Of a stretch of DNA of 64,000 nucleotides, positions 17,275-25,610 are shown in pieces. A program made the translations under genes and the position numbers. This stretch comes from Streptomyces syringium (GTDB lineage: Bacteria > Actinomycetota > Actinomycetes > Streptomycetales > Streptomycetaceae). The notes under the pieces were generated by a model that searched no databases, was not told the origin of the DNA, and worked only from the letters and a program-made list of their open reading frames with translations. The stretch's first letter is position 1; every line of letters begins with the position of its first letter. The DNA lies in contig NZ_JAGIOH010000001.1 in NCBI RefSeq assembly GCF_017876625.1, positions 744,001 through 808,000 of the forward strand, read 5' to 3'.

Positions 17275-17281
17275 GCCACAC

Positions 17282-18229
17282 CTACCCACCCGCGGAGGAC
17301 TCGAACAACCGGCGGACCGGCTCCCGGACCGGTGGGGCGCTCAGATACTGGCTGATGCCGTGGTGGTTGGCGCTGTCATTGGTCACCAGCAGATCGGTGA
17401 CCCGCTCCGACGGCGCGTACTCCTGCGCGAGGGTATGGTCGAGTGCCACCACGTCCCGCAGGTCGGAGGCGTTGCGCCAGGCCACCACGCCGGCCGGGAC
17501 CGCCGGCGGCCGGGCCAGCCGGTCGCGCACTTCGGTGATCGCCAGCGGCGATCCGACGGTGACGAAGAGATCGACGTCCGTCTTCTCCTCGCTCAGCACC
17601 TCATAGGCGACGATGGTGCCGAGGCTGTGGCCGACCACCACGAGGGGCGCGCCGTCCAGGCCGTCCAGCGCGTCCTTCACCACCGCGCGGATCGCCTGTC
17701 CGGCCTCGCTGAAGAAGTAGGCGTGGACGTCCTTGAAGGTGTGTTTGACGAGCAGCCGGAACACCGGGTCGCGGACGATGCGCGGCAGCGGCAGCGCTTC
17801 GAGCGGGGAGAAGGGCCCGGTGTCCGCTCCGGCGTCCTCGGCCGTGCCCTCGGCGAGGGTGTCCGCGAAATAGGTCATGCCGCGCAGCCATGCGTCGAGG
17901 GCTTCCTCCCCGGCCGCGTCGGCGCCGGGCATGCCCTCGAGCCCGGGGCCCGCCTCGGACCGGGCCTGGGCGCGCACCTTCGCCACGAACTCCTCGGTCG
18001 GCTCCACGAGTGCGGTGACGGGCGCCTCGAGCTCCGCGTCCGGCGCCCCGTCCAGGGGGTCGGGCTGGAAGTCGGGCAGGGGCGCCTCGTACCGGAGGGA
18101 GGCCCAGTACGCCATGCGGGAGACGTCGGCCATGTCCTCGCCGAAAAGCGCCGTGTCCCACTGGGACTTGAGCAGTTCCGGACGGACCTTGTTCCCGTTG
18201 CCGTGGACGTAGACGATCCTGGGTCGCAT
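17282..18229 (-). CDS. Alpha/beta hydrolase (lipase/esterase-like), first gene of NTPase-protease operon
   Basis: 315 residues. ATG at 18229 is set by GGGAGG just upstream. Alpha/beta-hydrolase features: an early strand IVYVHGNGNKV (oxyanion-region HG), the nucleophile elbow VVVGHSLGTIVAYE with Ser in G-H-S-L-G, and a late His in NDSANHHGISQYL, the probable catalytic His. There is no signal peptide, so it acts inside the cell. About 120 residues inserted between the first strand and the elbow could form a lid or protein-binding part. It is 7 nt before the NTPase gene. As the only non-protease enzyme in the operon it is a candidate effector, for example against membrane lipid, but the substrate is unknown. 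Confidence 0.85.
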   Translation of the reverse strand: MRPRIVYVHGNGNKVRPELLKSQWDTALFGEDMADVSRMAYWASLRYEAPLPDFQPDPLDGAPDAELEAPVTALVEPTEEFVAKVRAQARSEAGPGLEGMPGADAAGEEALDAWLRGMTYFADTLAEGTAEDAGADTGPFSPLEALPLPRIVRDPVFRLLVKHTFKDVHAYFFSEAGQAIRAVVKDALDGLDGAPLVVVGHSLGTIVAYEVLSEEKTDVDLFVTVGSPLAITEVRDRLARPPAVPAGVVAWRNASDLRDVVALDHTLAQEYAPSERVTDLLVTNDSANHHGISQYLSAPPVREPVRRLFESSAGG

Positions 18230-18380
18230 CGTGCCTCCCGCGCCCCCACCGCACCGTTTTCCCGTCACTCTCAGTATTGGCCCGCCGGGAATCGACCGCC
18301 AACCCGAGCCGCTCCCGCCGCCCCGGCTACCCCCTGGTAGGGGGCCTAACATGGAGATATCACCCCGGAGGCGATGCCCC

Positions 18381-19079
18381 ATGACATTCGTACAGATAGT
18401 CGACTGCAAGACCCGTAGGTACGACGACATGAACCGGCTCATGGACAATTGGCTCGAACTGACCGAGGGAAAGCGCACGGCCACCCACTCGGTCGTCGGC
18501 CGGGACCGCTCCGACAGCGACCACTACGTGGAAATCATCGAGTTCCCGTCGTACGAGCAGGCGATGGAGAACTCGAAACTGCCGGAGACCAATCGCATCT
18601 TCGAAGAAATGGTGGCGCTCTGCGACGGAATGCCGACGTTCACCGACCTCGACGTAGTACGCGACGAACAGCTCAACAAGACGACGGCCCGCCGTTTCTT
18701 CGAGGAGATAGCCGTCGGGGGCAACCTCGGCCTCGTCGACGAACTGTTCGCCGACGACTACCGCGACCACGACATCTCCAAGGAGGAGGAGACCACCGTC
18801 GGGTCCGACGTCATCAAGGCGGACGTGACCGGCTGGCGCAAGGCGTTCGACTTCGACTTCACGATCGACAGCCAGGTGGCCGAGGGCGATCAGGTCGTCA
18901 CCCGCTGGACCTGGCGCGGCACGCACCAGGACGTCTTCATGGGCCTCCCCGCCACGGGCCGGACCACGGACATGACCGGAGTCACGATCTTCAGCTTCCG
19001 CGACGGCAGGATCCGGGAAGGCTGGTGGACCTACGATCTGCTGCGCGTGATGCGCCAGGTCGGCGTCGTCGAGATGTAG
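18381..19079 (+). CDS. Two-domain protein: dimeric alpha/beta barrel-like plus SnoaL-like domain
   Basis: 232 residues from ATG 18381, with GGAGG at 18367-18371. The first 95 residues (MTFVQIVDCKTRRYDDMNRL...FTDLDVVRDE) resemble a small ABM/Dabb-type fold. Residues 100-225 are a SnoaL-like (ester cyclase/NTF2-type) domain: NLGLVDELFADDYRDHD, VTGWRKAFDFDFTIDSQVAEGDQVV, RWTWRGTHQDVFMGLPATGR and FRDGRIREGWWTYD. SnoaL-like domains include polyketide cyclases and epoxide hydrolases, but many are uncharacterised. It is divergent from the NTPase-protease operon and convergent with a P450 gene. Confidence 0.8.
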   Translation: MTFVQIVDCKTRRYDDMNRLMDNWLELTEGKRTATHSVVGRDRSDSDHYVEIIEFPSYEQAMENSKLPETNRIFEEMVALCDGMPTFTDLDVVRDEQLNKTTARRFFEEIAVGGNLGLVDELFADDYRDHDISKEEETTVGSDVIKADVTGWRKAFDFDFTIDSQVAEGDQVVTRWTWRGTHQDVFMGLPATGRTTDMTGVTIFSFRDGRIREGWWTYDLLRVMRQVGVVEM

Positions 19080-19119
19080 GCGCGACCGCGATGCGGGGGC
19101 CCTGGGCCGCCGCCCCCGC

Positions 19120-20388
19120 TCAGGCCGTGCCGCGGACCGGCAGGACGCGCGGACCGCGGACCAGCAGACCGGGGCGGTAGTCGAGCGCCGCCGGGTCCGC
19201 GGCGAGGGTCATCCCGGGCAGCCCCGCGAACAGCAGCGGGAGGGCGATCGCCGCCTCCAGCCGGGCCAGCCGCGAACCGAGACAGAAGTGCGGACCGTGC
19301 CCGAAGGCCACATGGGCCGCCGCCCGGCCGCCGTCGGACAGATAACGCCCCGGGCGGAACGCGTCCGGCGCCGGAAAGTACTCCGGGTCGCGATTGGCGG
19401 CCGCGAGGACGACGAGAACGGAGGCGTCGGCCGGTATGACCACTCCCCTGCCGAGTCCCCCGCCGAGCTCCACCCGCTCCGTCGTACGCCGCCACGTCGT
19501 CCCCTCCAGCGGGCTCGCGTGCCGCAGCACCTCCTCGGTCACCGCGGCCCAGCGGTCGGGCCCCTCCCGCCGCGCGGCGGCGAGTTCCTCCGGATGCGTC
19601 AGCAGCAGCAGCGACGCGGAGGCGAGCAGGTTCATCGTCGTCTCGTAACCCGCGAACAGCAGCAGGAAGGCCATGGCCAGCAGCTCGCCGTCATCGAGCC
19701 CGCCCTCCCCCGCGTCGCGGACCAGCGCGCTGAAGAGGTCGTCGCCGGGGGCCCGCCGCTTCCGCGCGATCAGCTCGGTGAAGTAGGCGTGCAGGCTGGT
19801 CCACGCCTCGTCGACCGCACCGGGCGCGAGCGCGTCGGCGGGTGATCCGACCCGGTACGTCCAGGTACGCAAGTCCGCGCGATCGGCTTCCGGTACTCCC
19901 AGTACCTCTCCGATCACCAGCACCGGCAGCGGGAAGGCGAAGGCGTCCACCAGGTCGACGCTCCCGTCCCGGGCGAGCCGCGCACCGGCCTCGGCCACCA
20001 GGTCCGCCGTCAGCCGCTCGATGCGCGGCCGGAGCGCGTCGACCCGGCGCGGGGTGAAGGCGGCGGTGCTCAGACGACGCAGCCGGGTGTGGTCGGGGGC
20101 GTCGGTGTTGAGCATGTGCCGGGCGAGGCAGCCGCGGGCGCGCTGCGCCGGGGAGTCGGGCTTGGGACGGCCCGCCGCACGCGGGGGTACGTTCGAAAAG
20201 CGCGGGTCGGCGAGCACCTCCCGGGCCTGCCGGTAGCCCGTGACCAGCCAGGCATGGGTGCCGTTGGCCAGGGCCACCCGCGCCGCCGGGCCCTCCGCGC
20301 GCAGCCGCGCGTAGTACGGGTAGGGGTCGCGCGCGAAGGCGGGATCTGCGGGATTCAGGGCGTCGGGCACCCGCTCATCCTCGCCCAT
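19120..20388 (-). CDS. Cytochrome P450
   Basis: 422 residues. It has the heme-binding loop FGHGPHFCLGSRLAR, the I-helix FAGYETTMN (acid-alcohol pair as Glu-Thr, preceded by Tyr instead of the usual His/Asp) and the K-helix EEVLR. The PERF-like region reads FRPGRYL. It is a soluble bacterial class I P450 needing a ferredoxin partner, which is not in this window. The start is uncertain: ATG 20388 is used, while a GTG at 20370 has a better-placed GAGG. It is convergent with the SnoaL-like gene. The substrate is unknown. Confidence 0.9.
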   Translation of the reverse strand: MGEDERVPDALNPADPAFARDPYPYYARLRAEGPAARVALANGTHAWLVTGYRQAREVLADPRFSNVPPRAAGRPKPDSPAQRARGCLARHMLNTDAPDHTRLRRLSTAAFTPRRVDALRPRIERLTADLVAEAGARLARDGSVDLVDAFAFPLPVLVIGEVLGVPEADRADLRTWTYRVGSPADALAPGAVDEAWTSLHAYFTELIARKRRAPGDDLFSALVRDAGEGGLDDGELLAMAFLLLFAGYETTMNLLASASLLLLTHPEELAAARREGPDRWAAVTEEVLRHASPLEGTTWRRTTERVELGGGLGRGVVIPADASVLVVLAAANRDPEYFPAPDAFRPGRYLSDGGRAAAHVAFGHGPHFCLGSRLARLEAAIALPLLFAGLPGMTLAADPAALDYRPGLLVRGPRVLPVRGTA

Positions 20389-20730
20389 CGCCGCCGTCCG
20401 GCCGACGGTGACCCCGGCCAGCACCCCGAGGGCCGCTCTGTGCGGTTCCCACAAAGCGGCACGGCGGGCCCGGCCGGATGTCTACGCCGATTTTCGGCGG
20501 TCGGCCGCCCGTGGCAGAGCGGCTGATTTCCCTTTGTGGCCCGGACGGCTTGTATTGACTTCTGTATCGCCCTGTGGAATTGATAGCACATTCGTCTGCG
20601 GACTCCCGCGCACCCGCACTGCCGCGTATCCGAATCCTCTCCGCACCCCCTCCGCACCCCTCCGCCCGAAAATCGGCCCGGCAGGTCCCGCGCGCCGGAG
20701 CACGGCCCACGCCTACCCCCTGGGAGCGCC
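20389..20730. other. Divergent intergenic region between P450 and DUF4360 genes
   Basis: 342 bases without a supportable gene. An AT-richer part around 20530-20595 (TTGTATTGACTTCTGTATCG, then GGAATTGATAGCACATT) is the likely promoter area, but I cannot assign a clear -35/-10 pair with normal spacing. Confidence 0.4.
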
Positions 20731-21396
20731 ATGTCCAGAGTGCTTGTCACGTGCAGCGCGATAGCGGCGTTATGCACCCCGGCGTTATGCACCCCGGCGT
20801 TGTCCACGCCGGCATCGGCCGCCGGTTTCCCCGCGCCGCCCGACAAGATTGTGATCGAGATCGCCACCGTCAACGGCTCGGGCTGTCCGGCGGGCACCGC
20901 CGCGGTGGCCGTCTCGCCCGACAACACCGCTTTCACCGTGACCTACAGCCAGTATCTCGCCCAGGTCGGCGTCGGGGCCAAGCCGACCGACTTCCGTAAG
21001 AACTGTCAGCTGAATCTGATCGTGCACGTTCCCCAAGGCTTCACCTACGCCATCGCCCAGGCCGACTACCGCGGCTTCGGGCATCTCGAGGAGGGCGCGA
21101 CCGGCCAGCAGAAGGCGTCGTACTACTTCCAGGGGCAGTCCCAGACCACGACCAATGTCCACCCCCACAAGGGCCCGTTCCACGACAGCTGGCAGGCCAC
21201 CGACACCACCGATATCGCCGCGCAGGTGTGGGCGCCGTGCGGGGAGCGCCGCAATTTCAACATCAACACCGAGCTGACCGTCTCCGCCGGCACCTCGGAC
21301 CCGAAGAAGACCACGAGTTTCCTGGCGATGGACTCCACGGACGGTGCCATCAACACCGTCTACCGGCTCTCCTGGAAGGAGTGCCCGAGGAGGTGA
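20731..21396 (+). CDS. Secreted DUF4360-family protein
   Basis: 221 residues. GGGAG lies 4 nt upstream of the ATG. The N-terminal 31 residues are a Sec-type signal peptide whose h/c-region is built from the repeat ALCTP-ALCTP-ALSTP, ending at ASAAG. The mature protein has the DUF4360 pattern: IATVNGSGCPAGTAAVAVSPDN, FTVTYSQYLAQVG, RKNCQLNLIVHVPQGFTYAI, TDIAAQVWAPCGERRNFNINTEL, with four conserved cysteines likely forming disulfides. This family is common in actinomycete exoproteomes and its function is unknown. A long hairpin separates it from the convergent propeller gene. Confidence 0.85.
   Translation: MSRVLVTCSAIAALCTPALCTPALSTPASAAGFPAPPDKIVIEIATVNGSGCPAGTAAVAVSPDNTAFTVTYSQYLAQVGVGAKPTDFRKNCQLNLIVHVPQGFTYAIAQADYRGFGHLEEGATGQQKASYYFQGQSQTTTNVHPHKGPFHDSWQATDTTDIAAQVWAPCGERRNFNINTELTVSAGTSDPKKTTSFLAMDSTDGAINTVYRLSWKECPRR
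20766..20810 (+). repeat. Three tandem 15-bp repeats in signal-peptide coding region
   Basis: The units at 20766-20780 and 20781-20795 are identical (GGCGTTATGCACCCC). The third (20796-20810) differs at three positions. Each adds five residues to the hydrophobic part of the DUF4360 protein's signal peptide. Confidence 0.8.
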
Positions 21397-21452
21397 CCGG
21401 GCGGGCGCGCTGCCGGGCGGGCGCCCGGCGGTAGTTCGAGGTCGAGCAGCGG

Positions 21453-21490
21453 CGCGCGCCCCGCCGGAGGGTTCTCCGGCGGGGCGCGCG
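21453..21490. terminator. Bidirectional hairpin terminator
   Basis: A 17-bp perfect stem (21453-21469 with 21474-21490) with a 4-nt GGTT loop lies between the convergent DUF4360 and propeller genes. Confidence 0.8.
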
Positions 21491-21512
21491 TGCCTTCGGT
21501 GGCCGGCCCGGG

Positions 21513-22625
21513 TCAGTCGACCCGCACTTCTTCCAGGCCCAGGTACATCACCTTCGGCTGGGCGGGGTTGAAGGCGATGGCGGAGATGCCGTCGTAGGCG
21601 TTGTGGGTCTTGGTGACCTTGCCCGTGGCGGCGTCGAGCCGGAAGAGGTCGGTGCCGTAGCCCTGGAAGTAGGTGCCGTATTCGAAGTAGAGCACGTCGG
21701 GGTCGACCGGGCTCGGGGCCAGCAGGGTGCCGTTGGTCAGCTTGGTCTCGGCCGAGTCGTCGACCACCTTGGTGAAGGTCCGGCCGCCGTCGGAGGAGCG
21801 GTAGAGGTGGCGCCCCTCGGCGGGCGAGCCGGGGGTGGCCTGGGCGAGGTCGAGGCCCAGGGCGTAGACGACCGAGGAGGAGGCGGGCGAGACGACGGCG
21901 TCGAAGAGGTTCGCGGGGCTGCCCGCGCCGGTCAGGCCGGTCGACGCGGTCCAGGTCGCGCCGCCGTCGGTGGTCACCGCCCCGCCGCGCACCATGCCGC
22001 CCGCGACGGCGTGGTCGAGGTCTGCGGGGTCGAAGGCGACGGTGTAGACACCGGTCCCGGCCTCGAACGCGGGCGTACCGACGGGCTGCCAACTCGCCCC
22101 GGCGTCCGTCGAGTCGTACAGCGTGCCGTCGCCGCCGGCCAGGCGCAGATGGCCGGGGCGTGACCGGTCGGTGCCCAGGCCCATGATGGCGGTGGTGGGC
22201 GCGGTGAGCGGGGTGACCTTCTTGCCGTCCACGCGGGCGAGATAGCCGCCGTTGCGCTCCCACGCGAAGGCACGGCCGCCGGGGGCGGCGGTCAGGTGGG
22301 TGAGGCCGGTGTCGAGGGTCGCGATCCGATTCCAGGTGCAGCCGGCGTCGGTGGAGCGCTGGAGCTCGCTGTTGCGGGTGGCGAGCAGCGTGTTGGGCGT
22401 GTCCAGGGCGACGAGGCCGAAGGTGTAGCTCGTCGGCTTGAGAGGGACGCTGGTCGGCGTCAGGTGCGCGCCGTCGTCCCGGGTGAAGGTGACGGCGCCG
22501 TCACCGGTGACGCGGGCGCAGGACGGGGCCGCCCAGGCGGCGGAGCCCGCCGCGAGGGCGGTGGTCGGCTGGGCAAGGGCGAAGACAGCAGCGGCCGTGA
22601 TGACGGCCGCACTGATCCGCTTCAT
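21513..22625 (-). CDS. Secreted beta-propeller (BNR/sialidase-like repeat) protein
   Basis: 370 residues from ATG 22625, with GGGAGAG just upstream. It has a clear signal peptide (MKRISAAVITAAAVFALAQP...ALAAG). The mature part has repeated BNR/Asp-box-like units: STDAGCTWNRI, STDAGASWQPV, TTDGGATWTAS and SSDGGRTFTKV, each followed by a strand with a hydrophobic-hydrophobic-D-P pattern. This fits a seven-bladed propeller of the sialidase/VPS10/photosystem-stability fold. The catalytic Arg triad and Tyr-Glu pair of true sialidases are not evident. A possible relative is the dispase autolysis-inducing protein of S. mobaraensis, also a secreted seven-bladed propeller; I recall the family and have not compared sequences. 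Confidence 0.75.
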   Translation of the reverse strand: MKRISAAVITAAAVFALAQPTTALAAGSAAWAAPSCARVTGDGAVTFTRDDGAHLTPTSVPLKPTSYTFGLVALDTPNTLLATRNSELQRSTDAGCTWNRIATLDTGLTHLTAAPGGRAFAWERNGGYLARVDGKKVTPLTAPTTAIMGLGTDRSRPGHLRLAGGDGTLYDSTDAGASWQPVGTPAFEAGTGVYTVAFDPADLDHAVAGGMVRGGAVTTDGGATWTASTGLTGAGSPANLFDAVVSPASSSVVYALGLDLAQATPGSPAEGRHLYRSSDGGRTFTKVVDDSAETKLTNGTLLAPSPVDPDVLYFEYGTYFQGYGTDLFRLDAATGKVTKTHNAYDGISAIAFNPAQPKVMYLGLEEVRVD

Positions 22626-22890
22626 GTTCTCTCCCTTGTGGGGCACAGGCATGGCGCTGACGGCGTGGAACGACGTGATGATCACGTTCTAGTCGCCCGC
22701 GCCCGCGCCGCATAACGCCGCCGGCCGCCAATCTTGCTGTCCCGAAAGCCACTTGACGCAAGATCTACGCCACTCGGACCGTCAGTAACGCACCGGAGTG
22801 AGCCGTTCCAGGGCTTCGGCCACCCGTCCCGCGCCGCCCTCGGCGGCTGTCCGGCGGGCGGCGGGGCCCGAGGCCCGGCGGGCGGGGCGC

Positions 22891-23550
22891 TCAGTCCTGG
22901 GCGCGCTGGGTGACGGGAGCGTCCGTGCGGTCGCCGAGGAACTCGTACCAGCGCCGCTGCAGACACACATAGCGGGTGTCCGCCTCGACCAGCCGGAGGA
23001 ACGACGTCACCGCCTCCGCCAGCCGCTCCTGGAGTCCGGTGTCGACGAGCGCCCCGTCGTCGGTGAACCCCTCGTGCGCCCGGGCGAGGCTGAACATGTC
23101 GGGGTAGACGCGGGTGCCGAGGTGTTCGAGCGGGATCCGCAGCGCCCACAGCCCCCGGTTGCCGCCGACCAGGGAGGGCGACGCGGAGACCAGCAGGGCG
23201 TGCTTGTCCTTGAACGGCTGCGGCCCGGCCCGGGAGACCCAGTCGATGGCGTTCTTCAGGCCGCCGGGCAACGAGGCGTTGTACTCCGGGGAGGCGATCA
23301 CGAAGGCATCGCACGCCGCCAGCCGGTCCCGCAGCGCACGGGTGCCTTCCGGGAGCCCTTCGGCGACTTCGGCGTCGGCGTCGTAGAGCGGCATGGGGAA
23401 CTCCCCCATACGGGCGAGTTCGACGGTGGCACCCGTGTCCCTGACCAGGTGGGCGACGAGCGACGCCAGTCGGGTGTTGAGCGAGTCGGCCCGCAGCGAG
23501 GCACTGAGCACCAGCACACGGGTCGGGGCGGGCGCGGCGTCGTCGGCCAT
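22891..23550 (-). CDS. NADPH-dependent FMN reductase family protein
   Basis: 219 residues with a flavodoxin-like fold. The phosphate-binding loop SASLRADSLNTRLA is near residues 16-29, and the flavin-contact motif ASPEYNASLPGGLKNAIDW near residues 87-105 is diagnostic of the NADPH-dependent FMN/quinone reductase family (SsuE/ArsH/AzoR-like). The C-terminus (KDKHALLVSASPS, GGNRGLWALRIPLEHLGTRV) is also typical. It probably reduces free flavin or quinones in the cytosol. It is divergent from the lipoprotein gene. Confidence 0.9.
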   Translation of the reverse strand: MADDAAPAPTRVLVLSASLRADSLNTRLASLVAHLVRDTGATVELARMGEFPMPLYDADAEVAEGLPEGTRALRDRLAACDAFVIASPEYNASLPGGLKNAIDWVSRAGPQPFKDKHALLVSASPSLVGGNRGLWALRIPLEHLGTRVYPDMFSLARAHEGFTDDGALVDTGLQERLAEAVTSFLRLVEADTRYVCLQRRWYEFLGDRTDAPVTQRAQD

Positions 23551-23671
23551 GGCGAGGGAGCCTTCCTCGTACGAGCCCGGCCGATGGGCGGGCCTGGCGG
23601 CTGTGCGGGCCGTACGGGCCCGCTACGGCCTCATGATGGCGGGCGCGGGGTGGGCGGGCGACTCGGGGCGG

Positions 23672-23699
23672 TTCACATCAGAAGCTTGTCCGGTAGTCT
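23672..23699 (+). promoter_or_regulatory. Candidate promoter of lipoprotein gene
   Basis: TTCACA (23672-23677), a 16-bp spacer and TAGTCT (23694-23699) fit a -35/-10 pair about 25 bases upstream of the GTG at 23724. Confidence 0.35.
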
Positions 23700-23723
23700 G
23701 AACCGTTCTGACCTGGGGGTTTC

Positions 23724-24413
23724 GTGCGAACGATGGCGAATGTTGTGACGGCTGCACTGGCATGTCTGGTGGTCGGTGCCACCGTGGCCGGCTGCACCGA
23801 CGGCGCCACCACCACGAAGGAGCCTTCCGCCGAGCGGATGCTCGACGACGCGAACGACACGATGAACGCACTCACGTCAGTGACCATCGACGGGAACACC
23901 ACCAAGGCCGCCGGTGGTGGCTACTCCAACCATCTGACGACCGACCTCAAGGACCGGTGTGCGTCCAGGACGACCTGGGCCACCACCGGTGCCGCCCTCG
24001 AACAGGTCCGGATCGGCGCGACGGACTACGTCCGCCCGAATCGCACGTACCTCAAGCAGTGGTCAGGCCGGTCCATGACCGGCTCGAAGGACCAGAGCCG
24101 CTGGGCCAAGGTCCCAGCCGGCGAGGCGAAGGCGGGAGACGGTCTCGCCGAGTGCACGTGGGAATTCGTCTCCTTCGGCGTGGCCACGAAGGGCGAACGG
24201 ACCGTGGTCGACGGCACCCCGGCGGTGCCGTTGACGGTGACCGACGAGGCGGACAAGGGCGGCTCGTACACCTTCTACGTCGCCACCGAGGGCAAGCCGT
24301 ACATCCTCAAGGTCGTCTACAAGGGCACCGAATTCCACAGCACCACCTCGTTCAGCGCCTTCGACAAGCCCTTGGACGTGCGGCCTCCGGCCAAGGCCGA
24401 CGTATTCCCGTGA
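23724..24413 (+). CDS. Secreted lipoprotein of unknown function
   Basis: 229 residues from GTG 23724, with GGGGG 5 nt upstream; an ATG at 23733 is also possible. It has a lipoprotein signal peptide with lipobox V-A-G-C and Cys24 as the lipidated residue. The mature domain (ERMLDDANDTMNALTSVTIDG..., TTDLKDRCASRTTWA, IRIGATDYVRP-like, SYTFYVATEGKPYILKVVYKG) resembles the LppX/LprG-like or LolA-like lipoprotein group common in actinomycetes, with beta strands and two cysteines. It probably sits on the outer face of the membrane. It is 20 nt upstream of the next gene, so they may be co-transcribed. Confidence 0.8.
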   Translation: MRTMANVVTAALACLVVGATVAGCTDGATTTKEPSAERMLDDANDTMNALTSVTIDGNTTKAAGGGYSNHLTTDLKDRCASRTTWATTGAALEQVRIGATDYVRPNRTYLKQWSGRSMTGSKDQSRWAKVPAGEAKAGDGLAECTWEFVSFGVATKGERTVVDGTPAVPLTVTDEADKGGSYTFYVATEGKPYILKVVYKGTEFHSTTSFSAFDKPLDVRPPAKADVFP

Positions 24414-24433
24414 CCAGGGGCGGGGGAGGATGT

Positions 24434-25489
24434 ATGACGGTCTTCACGTGTGCGCGGTGCGACGCTGTGCTGACCGCCCCCGTGACGCGGATCGCGCTTC
24501 CGGTCCATGCCCGCCACAGCTACGGACACGAACTGCTGCCCCCGCTCATGGACCCGGGAACGTACGCCGTCGACCCGGAGCCTTCCGGGCCGCCATGGCG
24601 GGCCTGGAGCGAGATCGCAGCGGACGAAGCGGAAGCCCGCGGTATTTTCGCTCCCGTGCACGCCCTGTCCTTCGGGCCACCGGGAGCGATCGTCGTCGCA
24701 CCGGGCGACACCCGCGGCACCGTCCTGATCCCCGAGCGATGCGACGGCTACTGCATGGGACTGGACGGGAGAGACGGCCCGAACCTGGCGTGCGCGCACT
24801 GCGGGCAGGAGGTGGCGACGCGCATCGACGACTGCTCCTACTGGCAAGCGGTATGGCTCGTCCCGCACGCCGTGCGCCGCCTGGCCGCCGACGGCCCCGC
24901 CCGCCCGGCTGTCGACCGGGAGACCCCGGCACAGCAACAGGGCACGCCGCCCATCGAGCCTCCCGGGGCGTGGAGCCCCCGGTGGGAGGCTGCGATCGGG
25001 GCGGCGCTGGCGCACCTGCTGGCAGCCTCCGAGGGCGCACCCGTGGCCGTCCCCGAGGGCCTCGCCCTGGATGTCTTCGGCCGCGTGCTCGACGTGCTGC
25101 TGCCGCCGGGGCCGCCGGCGAAGCGAGCGGTATTGGCAGGTCCGGGCCTGCCTGCCCCGGACCCCGCCCCCGACATCGTCCTGGTTCCGCTGCATCCGCG
25201 GACGGGACAGACCTGGCGACCGTCCACCACCATGGAGACCGTGCCGTTGGCCGCCGACGTGTGGACGCATCTGGCATTCCCCCGTGAAGGACTGCCGCTT
25301 CCCGTGACAGGGCGCATGCCCGACGGCGTCCTCCGCGACGAACCACTGCCCCGGCATCCATGGGGGTTGTTCCGGCCCGACTCCAGGGTGTTCCTCCACA
25401 CGCTGGCGCGACTGCCCGCCGTCCGGCAGCCGTGGCTGCGCCAGATCTACGACCAGGTGAAGGACCACCCGTACGACCGCCCCTTCTAG
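24434..25489 (+). CDS. Hypothetical protein with zinc-ribbon-like cysteines
   Basis: 351 residues. ATG 24434 follows a strong GGGGGAGGA. The N-terminus starts FTCARCDAVLTAPV, and a second Cys set follows at CDGYCMGLDGRDGPNLACAHCGQEV near residues 106-128; both look like paired zinc knuckles. The middle is Pro-rich. The C-terminal 70 residues are conserved-looking (DEPLPRHPWGLFRPDSRVFL, RLPAVRQPWLRQIYDQV). It belongs to an actinomycete family I cannot name; no catalytic motif is seen. It may be co-transcribed with the lipoprotein gene upstream. Confidence 0.75.
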   Translation: MTVFTCARCDAVLTAPVTRIALPVHARHSYGHELLPPLMDPGTYAVDPEPSGPPWRAWSEIAADEAEARGIFAPVHALSFGPPGAIVVAPGDTRGTVLIPERCDGYCMGLDGRDGPNLACAHCGQEVATRIDDCSYWQAVWLVPHAVRRLAADGPARPAVDRETPAQQQGTPPIEPPGAWSPRWEAAIGAALAHLLAASEGAPVAVPEGLALDVFGRVLDVLLPPGPPAKRAVLAGPGLPAPDPAPDIVLVPLHPRTGQTWRPSTTMETVPLAADVWTHLAFPREGLPLPVTGRMPDGVLRDEPLPRHPWGLFRPDSRVFLHTLARLPAVRQPWLRQIYDQVKDHPYDRPF

Positions 25490-25610
25490 CCGGACGCGCG
25501 GGCCCCGTCCGGGGCTTGTACGACACCGCCGTAGCCCCGGAGCGACTTCGACCGGCTTCAGCGCCGTGTCGCCCACGTCGAGGTGACGGATTCGATGAAG
25601 GCCAGGGCCA

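Noticed and set aside
20731..20830. CRISPR-like short repeats
   Set aside because: Three contiguous 15-bp repeats with no spacers; they encode part of a signal peptide.
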